From Phoronis australis (taxonomy: Eukaryota > Phoronida > Phoronidae): a DNA stretch of 64,000 nt. A model generated the notes under the pieces. The model saw nothing but the letters and a program-made list of their open reading frames with translations, was not told the DNA's origin and ran no database searches. The position numbers and the translations under genes are program-made. This document shows positions 55,927 through 64,000 of the stretch, one piece after another (the stretch's first letter is position 1; each line of letters begins with the position of its first letter). The stretch covers positions 247,679 to 311,678 of the forward strand of contig NMRA01000236.1 in NCBI GenBank assembly GCA_002633005.1. The letters are read 5' to 3'.

Positions 55927-57049
55927 TTAAAGGAGCATGCCACCCAAAAACAACCTAATTTGTATCAATTTAGATCGAGTAGTTCTACTCCATAAGGACA
56001 CGTACGGTTTCGTTACCTGACACCTGACGGCAGACGGAGGTGTTGAAATTATACAATGACGTCATCGGTTTCACACTTAGTCTGTTCAGCAGTTCACAAC
56101 ACGGATTACTGGTGTCAGCTTATCGCTTGAAGTCATCGTTTAACACCAATAAATCATCAAACTTCGATGTAAAACCCTTAAAAAATACACCGACTTCTGG
56201 TAAAAACGTGTTGTTTTATTTCGCTCTTACGGGTTTATTGGTATTTGGACACACCGTAACCTACAAAGTTCGGCAGGTCAATAAGGTCCGTAGCAGGACT
56301 TTGGGGTCTGTTCGGAGATAATTTCGAAGTATTTTCCGTGAGATACAGACAGGAGAACCTAGATCTGTGTTGTTTAGACTTGTGATTATTTGATTTCTAA
56401 ACACAAAACGCTTGTTATCCTGGCCAGTGACTCGGAGCCCGATCAGCTGGCCCGTCGCGGCCGGCCCGGGATTAACTCGTTATCCCGGCCAGTGGCTCGG
56501 AAACTGATCAGAAATCACGAACATAAGCCAGCCAAAGTTCAGTGGAAACTAAACTTCCAGTCAAGAAAATACTATACTAGTGAGCCAAAGTAATGTACAC
56601 CTGATTATGTTGGTGAATTAGCCACGAAACTGCAAATCTACTTACTCGTCCATTCGGGGGCCGCGAATTCACTCGGGTTCCGCTTTGGCCACAGCACCGT
56701 CTGGGCAGAAGTTGTACATTGACAATCATTATTTGAGTAATGTAAACGTAAATAAAGATTCCCCTAACACCTAGCCGTGGGATGGAAATCGAGTTCTTTC
56801 ACAACAGTTCTGCCAGCAAACACTAAATTAGCATGAGCTCACACCGGCACCCGGCCTCGGTGTCCCGTCAATTAGTTTTGCACCAAAAGCCGGTAACGCA
56901 GTGATTTATTCATTGCTGGCTTCTCAAATCATTTGCACTCACAAACACTCCAAAGGCATTACAAATTGCATCTACTGAGACAGACTTTGTTTTAGTTGGT
57001 TAGGGTGAGAAGGCATTTTGAAACAGAACGCTCAGTACTAAACGCCAAC

Positions 57050-57226
57050 ATGGCAACTCGCAATCCCGACTTAGGACGAGCTACAGTAGAGCTCATCAGT
57101 CCCGACTTCGCAGGTGGGTCGTTAAGTTTTACAGGCTATCAATTCGAACAGGAATACAGTGATGAAGAAATACTAGAGAGGCGCCGTGAACAAGCTCAGA
57201 CAACGGAACATGGAGTCATATTTGGT
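57050..57226 (+). CDS. First-exon relic of a transposon gene, ends at a splice donor
   Basis: ATG at 57050 opens MATRNPDLGRATVELISPDF, AGGSLSFTGYQFEQEYSDEE and ILERRREQAQTTEHGVIFG, directly followed by GTAAGC. Copy 1 preserves the same segment from ELIS to EEIL but with a frameshift and a stop. The YQFEQEYSDEE acidic start is typical of N-termini of transposon accessory proteins, but I cannot name the protein. No downstream exon remains within the element. Confidence 0.4.
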
Positions 57227-57239
57227 AAGCCGGCATTCG

Positions 57240-57445
57240 TCACTGAGGCACTGTCCACGTCTGCATGCCACAGACACGGAGATGTTTCACGGCCTCATAC
57301 TTGCTATTTACAGCGTACATTTCATTCTTCACTACCATGAGCCACTTCTTAAGCATTTCGGCCTCTCGAGGAAGTAAAAAAAACGATATACCCGCTTTCC
57401 TCGCAGCGCTGCTTAGTTCGGACAAGCGGGAACGATGCACCGCAA
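57240..57445 (-). pseudogene. THAP-like exon relic (copy 2)
   Basis: The minus strand reads MLRCIVPACPN, a stop, then SSAARKAGISFFLLPREAEM, LKKWLMVVKNEMYAVNSKYE and AVKHLRVCGMQT. C-x4-C, W and RVCG fit a THAP finger with the last HF replaced. Confidence 0.55.
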
Positions 57446-57626
57446 CATAGCGGCATTCACTCTGCATATGAACCACTGACGTCGCTAGCGTCGTTTCTCA
57501 CCTTCCTCACAGGTTCACGCGACACCTGTTGGCAAGGTAAGGTCGACCGTATGCGAGGCGATGTGGATGTAGACCAATTAAGACGGCAAAAAAGACTAAG
57601 TTAAATCGGGTGGCATTCTACTTTAA

Positions 57627-60560
57627 ATGTATCATTTGTCTGCAAAATATGCATGTTATTTGAGACAACTTCAAACCTTTGTTACCCATTTTCAAGCCTT
57701 TTGATTTTTGATACTTTCAGCAATTTTAAACACCGATTACAGATTCATGGGTCTGTCAAACACATTTCTGGTCTAAGGCTGAGAGAATCGTTTCTCAGAT
57801 TTTTTTCTAATAGAGGATACGAAAACTTGGGTCAATGATGGATAATCTTTCTGTTGTTCAAAAGTAATTAAAAATCCTAAGGCACCATTGTTTGTGTATT
57901 GGCAGTAAGAATAATATGTTCAAATGTGACCTCACTCGTAAGTTCACATCAAAAATGCAATTTTCACAAAAATGACAGTCATATGAGTTTATAAACGACT
58001 GGCATGAGTTAAGACTGGTTCAGTTGTTGAAAATTCAGAGAATGTAATACAGTTTTACGGGTTTACAATGGCTAGCAAAACAGTTTCATGAAACGTGAAA
58101 AAAGCTCATGAAGGTTAAGAATTACCTCACCATGCTCTTTCCCTCGGACACTATTACCTATTATTTCCACACATTCAGTTGCACCAAATTGTATAACCCC
58201 AACCCTTATGCCAACCTCCCGCTAAGGACCTGAATAAGTAAATTTACAAAAAAACCTTTGTTTGAAAATAGCTGCCCCTTTTCAAAAGCTTTGTTCTTTG
58301 TCTCTGATATAGAAAGTAGGCTTTAACAACAGATCTGCACTTGATGGGAAGATTTTGCTGGTTAGCTGCCTGCAGTCAACTGCATAAAACCAATTTTTGT
58401 CCATTCAGGGACGGTTGCAGAAGCGGTGCATATCTCGTCTTCACGGTACAAGCCCTCAAACCTAAAAATTTAAGGCCAGGTGGAAACAAACATGACATCT
58501 TTAAATGTCAACATGCAATAGGTTTCCGGATGACATAGGATAGGGAGTAAACAAATAGTCTAATGGATATTTGTCACGTGCCCTTTGAGCTTGGATTGTA
58601 ATCTTACCTCACTAACAAATATCGAGTTGACAGCATAAACATTCAGCATTGATTGATGTAACTGTCACTGATAAACCCGTTAAAAATCATTCCAAACGTT
58701 AATGATACTGCTTTGATATACGAAAAGATTCCGAGTGCCACGTTAAGTATTGTAACCCACGTCATCACAACAAGCAATGGTTGACCGACTGGCGGCTGCC
58801 GCGAAGTGGACATCGGCCAGTACCTCAATCAACAGGTATCAGTTTTGTAATCGTAAAAATAATCACAAACCTTACCTTTGTATCAGGTCATGCTTATTTC
58901 CTCTCAAAGAAGTACCCTTTTCCGTGCAATCTCAGATTCAGTTGGCACGGCTGCAAACCATTTCACCATGCATTTAAGGGGCTCGCGAAATCGAGGCTAC
59001 TGCAGTAATTTATCACCACTAGTACACGCGCGCTCTCTGGTAATGTAAAGATTGTCGAATAACTCCATTGTCTTGTGTGTAAAATTTAACCGTGCATTAA
59101 CAAAATGAGCTGTACTATGTTCTACGTAGGCTAACTGGATTCAACGCTCATCTTGGCTTCCACTTTCATGAAATCATTTTCAGGATGGCTTTGGGTCTAA
59201 TCATCTCAATTGTTCTCTGTCTGCTTGGTCAATAAGACAATTCCACTTGGTCAAAATACCCAGAATGCACTATTTATTACATCAAATGTATTTTCTAAAG
59301 CCGGGTCCAGCGAACCTATATCTTCTCGGCAGCAAACCAAACTTATGACTGAACGTCATAACACAGCTAGTTAACGATTAGTCAGTGCTCAGCTGTGAAA
59401 CACAGCTGAAGGGTTATCGAAGCGTTGTTCACAAATCTGTGAAATGGCCACAAATCAGAAGAATGGGAGAAAATACTAGCTGATAATGTTAGTAACCTAC
59501 TAACCAAAGTCAAATCCCTTGACATGGAATCGCAAACTGTCTAACCAGTTAAAGTACGCATCTTTTTACCTTTCTCTAACAACGACGACTCAAATTGCCA
59601 ATCGTCTATCATCTCAGTTTTTTACCCAATGACGTAATGCAGTAACCCAAATCTCAGCCAATGAGCCAAGAGAATGCTTTAGTCCACGGGTTCGCCGCTA
59701 ATTAAAAATGAAAATCGAGTGACAAGCGAATAGTAAACAGTCGACGGAATCTCCGAGTGAATAAGCTCTTCTGAAAGGCTTTAATTATATACCATGTAGC
59801 CGTATTATTTCTGAAGACAAGTATGTTCTACGTGTACGGATGCACAGATTAATATTTGATGCTTACATTTGTACTTCGAGTGTTTTGATGACACTAAACG
59901 GGCCCATAGAAAGGAAAAAATATTGGGGGGGGGGNGGGGGTACAAACCAAATTGACTTCTCCAACCTACGCCCTTGCTTTCGTCAGGCCCCCCGTTCTCT
60001 GGATGTTACCATAGTTGTACCGAAGGGTCATACGGGGGATGCAGCCATCAGGATTTGACAAACCGTGAACCACAAAACCAACAAAGATTCACGAAAAGTA
60101 AGAATGCGTCTAGGCCCCGAGCGCAATGACAGGTAGATGGGAGCTGCCTGAAGTAACTATAGCTGGGTCGAAGGTAAAGGTTCCTTTTAGCATGATCCAT
60201 TTTCGGGAAAACTTCGTTTTATTATGGGGATTCTTTGAAGTAATTTTGTGGAAAGGTGAGGTCCCGAGGTGCCTGGTATGAGTGCCATTGTGGCCGATTC
60301 AGAATCCCTTGATGAAACACAGCCGGTAGTCCAGTTTCTGGTTGCTGGGGAAAATGATACATAGTGTGTCCCAAAAATGTACACACGGCTCGGGTTCAAA
60401 TTCAGTTCCCGTGAGTAACCGAGATTTTAAGTTGGCCTACTGCATGGTTACACCTTATTTTTAACGTGGGTGTGCCTGTCATGACGTGCTCCGTGCATGC
60501 GTGCACCTAGGGAGGGGAGGGGGTCGGGAGGCTCGATGGCAAAGTGGGCAAAATTTGAGC
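57627..60560. other. Non-coding; one ambiguous base in a G run
   Basis: No gene supported. The run of G around 59925-59940 contains one N, which looks like a sequencing or gap-filling ambiguity. The stretch 59015-59100 vaguely resembles the start of the THAP element (CACCACTAGTACA, CGAATAACTCCATT). Confidence 0.45.
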
Positions 60561-60721
60561 CCCCCTATACTTTAGGCTGGATGCGCGCAAGCAAACGAAC
60601 AAAAATTCATTGCGCAATACCACTGGAAACCAAAAACATCAAGAAGTTCAAAGACAACCTTTCCAAGGTGATGACTAATAAGTTTGATTATATTTATTTA
60701 AGTACTAAACTTCGTTTTTGA
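60561..60721 (+). pseudogene. Possible LINE C-terminal fragment
   Basis: The frame ends AIPLETKNIKKFKDNLSKVM then a short tail and stop. A VKxFKxxLxKxL-like segment before the stop is common at the end of LINE polymerases. There is no other support. Confidence 0.3.
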
Positions 60722-60754
60722 TCTATGGTTTGTAAAGTTAAACCCATTTATCTA

Positions 60755-61420
60755 GTTCCTGAGCCAATAAACAATTTAATGTCATTTGAATTGTGAGAAC
60801 ATTGTAGGACACATTTTTGAGCTGTCCGAACATCAATTTCCTTGAGACTTATTTCAGATAGACAAAAAGCGTTTCGTGTACTTTTATATTTGGGGATCTG
60901 ATGATAGATCGAATTTTCCCAATGTCGGCCTGCAATTAAATTCATTGAAGTATTGTCATTTCTTACAAGATTAGCTTCGAATTGTCAAAAAAATCAACTC
61001 TCAATCAGTCCACTTTCGTAGATACTTAAACATGTAAATCAAAAACCAACAATCAAATCCACGAGCAATGCGTTTACCTTAATTTAATGACTTAATTCCT
61101 TTTTAATCCCCTGTTAGTGGCTTTAAACAACAAATCTTGTACCGAAGTCAAAAAGCAATGCATTTATCGTTATTTGAATTGTGAGTAAATTTTTTTGGGA
61201 AGTGTCCATTAAAGTTTCATCAATGTTTTTGAGAGTTATTTTAGATAGGCAAAAAGCGTTCAAGTGCACTTTACTATTTGGGGATCGGATAATGTTTTTT
61301 TCCGCATTCAGGCTTCAACTAAATTCCCTGAATCGTCATCATTCCTTAAAAGATTATCTTCCAACTGCCAAAAATCATCTATTAACCTGTCGGTTTTAAA
61401 TCAGAAACCAACAAATTTGT
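60755..61420 (+). repeat. Diverged tandem duplication, about 400-bp period
   Basis: 60755-61040 and 61155-61420 share in order CATTTGAATTGTGAG-like, TTGAGA.TTATTT.AGATAG, CAAAAAGCGTT, TTTGGGGATC and AAATCA.AAACCAACAA blocks. No coding capacity. Confidence 0.65.
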
Positions 61421-64000
61421 TGATCAAAAAGGAATGTTATAAGTAATTTCCGCATGCATGCTCGCAGATTTTTGACGGATAACCGGGGTAACATAGTGAG
61501 GTGTATTTTTGCTCTTTCCGAGGTATCTATAACGGTTCACGAATTTAACTTGACCTCAAAATAAACTTTGAAATATTTGTTTAATTTGTTTATTATTGCG
61601 AGTATTTGAGCACACTCGTTCAACATGTACACGGTCACCCCAATGGTAGCCTCGACAGCAGTGTTTTCCACATGTGGGAATTCCTTGCAAACAACTCACA
61701 GAAACCATCTTCAAAAGAGATACTATTCTTGTGTTCTTGTGATAATATGTGAAATAGTAACATTATTTTATAAGTAACCATCGGAAATAGTCCTTTTGTG
61801 TAATTAGAAAACAGCGGTGTTCACGTTCTTTAAAACTCCCTTTCGATGACGGTTCAATTTTTTTTACATTTTTTGGTTGTTTGGGTCGAATGTCTTGATA
61901 CTGCTGTGCTGTTCACGAATATAGTGTATTTTTGATGAATCTGGAATCACAACTTCCCTGGTGAATATTTGGCAGAGTCGGATTTACATGTAAAGAAGGG
62001 CAAAGGGACATTTCTCCGAACTGCTCCACCGAGAGAGGGTCCCGTCTGAAATGGGACACCTTAATTATAAAAAGCTAAACATCATTAAGCTTCGAAAAGA
62101 GTGACAATCCATTCCACCGTCGTGTTGTCAGACGACGGTGCAGGAAGAGACCTTCTTCAATATGAAAGTTGGTTGCACAATTTCACAAAAAACAGGAAAA
62201 TAGATGTAATCGAGTCCAACATTGGGTCGTCCCTCCGTGAGCGTACCCTTAAGAATTTGTGAATAGAAATAGAGAAACTGTGATCACTTGAATGTAATCA
62301 ATGGCTTCCTTCAGAAGTGGGGCGTCTCTACGCGAAAATATATATATATTTTCATGAAATGTGCAACAATTGATGACATCTGTCAGGTCATTTTTTCTCA
62401 AGTGATATACAATTCGAGAAAAAGCGACAGTTGTCTCCGTTATCTCTTGCCAGAGAGGGGTCTCTGGAAAAATATGGTTTTGCAGTCGCAAAATAAGACT
62501 TACTGAATTTAAAAATCCAGTAAATTAATACGCTCCGCTAAAGATTCGCCTTACAAATTTTGTCGATTTTTCGAAATATATGCATGAATCATTACGTGCA
62601 CGTTTCCAAGTGCATTTAGACAGTGCATTTAGACGATCTGCGTTGCGAAAGCGGAGACCCCAACAACAATGTGCTGGCCAGGGTCCTGAAAAGCTAAACC
62701 ATGCACCGATACATAGTTATTAAATGTTATCTTGAGTTTTCTCTCTTATCCGCATTTAGCAGTCTTTCTTTTCTGTACTTTCCGCGCCCCACGCGTATAT
62801 CGGTTGCCACAGTTTAACCCTGACGCTTGAAAATTTTTTTTGGGAGTGTAGCGTTTAATCATGACATTTACTTTGTAACCGTGCGCGTTGAGTAAAAGCA
62901 GAAAGATAATTGTTTAAGAACCCATTCAGCGCGTTGAATAACAAATTCAGCGGGTTGATTTAGTAGTGTGTGTTGACTAAAGGAAAAGTGGGCATTGAAG
63001 AAACACATTTCAAAGCGTAGAAAGGTGCTTGTTTAAAGCCTAACTTCAACGGAATTTTATTTTAGACGTATGGGGCTAACCAGTTACTCTTAGCAAAGCC
63101 TCAGCAAAATAAGAAAACGCGAGTTTAATCACGCAAATGTAGGCCCGTCAAATTTTCGCGCCATATTGTGTCACCGCGAGATCCCTGCACAAACAACAAA
63201 AGGCCGATAGCAGTTGTATTGAATAGGGGTCTGAATAGAACACCGTTGCGTGCGGGTATTATTCGCAGCTGTTTAAATTAAAAGGTGATTCTCGCGGTGA
63301 CGTAGATAAAAGCAAACCATTACACCAAACAGTTCGTTACATTTGACAATTTATGGAACTAGTGGGCTCAGAGCAATGCTCTTAATGTACTGTAGGATCC
63401 AAATTTACAAGAAAATACGCGTTACCGTTCGAGATAAGCTTTAAGAACCCTTTGGCGCTTCAAACGGTAGAGTTTTGCAGGCGCACTTAAATTGATTCGC
63501 TTGGCGATATCTCGCGAAGTATTGCGTGTTCTTGCGAGATTTTCGCCTCCAGAGAACGCAGTAGACCTGCTACAAACTCTACACGAAACAGCCAGTTACG
63601 AGGTGTTGTTGTAATGGGAAATTGGGGCCGCAGTTGGGGTACAGTTGTGTTCCCCATATCATGATCTAACCTGATAACGAAATCCAAGTCTTCTCATTCA
63701 TACTCTTGTCGTGCTGGTGATTTAAGACGGCTAGTGGCTGTTGTTGCCGGCTTCGTAGTTCGTAGACGTCCTCAGTTTCATCAACGCAGGCCTAAATGCA
63801 CTCAGCTAACGGATGCTGTAACGTTTTACTATTATAATTTTCTCTTCTCAGACTAAAGTCGGTCAAACCAACTAATCAGTCGGACAAGTGATGGCTTACT
63901 GATACATCAACTGGCAATGACTGTGAGACACTGGCGACTATTATTGGTCCTCCAAAAGTGAATCTGGGAGAGTTGAGTGTAATAATTACCGGGACAATTG
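61421..64000. other. Non-coding, nothing recognised apart from a short repeat
   Basis: Contains the inverted partner of 560-636 at 63031-63108 and a 9-bp hairpin (CACCGTCGT...ACGACGGTG) near 62118-62142. No gene is supported. Confidence 0.45.

Larger units (their letters stand above)
55931..57622 (-). mobile_element. TTAA-flanked THAP-containing DNA transposon, copy 2
   Basis: The 1692-bp element begins AGGAGCATGCCACCC and ends GGGTGGCATTCTACT, with TTAA at 55927-55930 and 57623-57626. It is the reverse complement of copy 1 without the solo LTR. It preserves a clean first exon on the plus strand (57050-57226) and a THAP-like exon on the minus strand (57240-57445), facing each other. The simplest reading is an internally deleted element that once had two convergent genes. 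The TTAA duplication and THAP domain suggest Kolobok. Confidence 0.75.

Overview
The window looks like intronic and intergenic DNA of an invertebrate animal. Genes are split by GT/AG introns, AT-rich spacer dominates, and non-LTR retrotransposons, a Penelope-like element, solo LTRs, THAP-type DNA transposons, foldback elements and tRNA-derived SINEs fill most of the rest. A marine deuterostome or lophotrochozoan would fit, but the sequence does not settle the phylum. No bacterial-style genes, CRISPR array or operons are present.

Two host genes can be supported. Three consecutive exons of an ornithine-decarboxylase-family gene lie on the minus strand (5741 down to 1377). Their splice phases agree and they carry the PLP-binding Lys segment. 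Four exons of an unnamed four-transmembrane-segment protein lie on the plus strand (45035 to 51269), one hydrophobic segment per exon. A possible signal-peptide exon on the minus strand near 25.5 kb is weaker.

Mobile DNA by region: 0-5.4 kb has a LINE 3' end and a decayed LINE with an RTE/jockey-like tail. 8.27-8.96 kb is a minus-strand LTR whose promoter carries heat-shock-element-like arrays directly upstream of its TATA box. 10-21 kb holds inverted repeats, a THAP-transposon remnant and hAT-like MITEs. 21.3-23.7 kb is a TTAA-flanked, THAP-containing DNA transposon split by a solo LTR with a 5-bp duplication; a second copy lies at 55.9-57.6 kb. 26.7-31.1 kb is an apparently intact LINE in which ORF1 and ORF2 share a frame and are separated by one UAG codon. 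33.4-39.3 kb is a decayed L1/Tx1-like LINE with an 11-bp target duplication, interrupted by a Penelope-like element that carries a GIY-YIG domain and two inverted hammerhead-ribozyme motifs. 42.8-49.4 kb has TIR and foldback elements, a long hairpin and SINEs. 51.9-55.4 kb is a second THAP-transposon copy, split by a 2-kb array of about 147-bp sub-repeats grouped into about 440-bp units.

The most interesting signals are the single-UAG LINE, the LTR with a heat-shock-like promoter, the Penelope element with paired ribozymes and a tRNA-like segment, the periodic array inside a transposon, and a perfect palindromic core shared by two distant hairpins. All calls come from reading the sequence alone; family names are by motif recognition.
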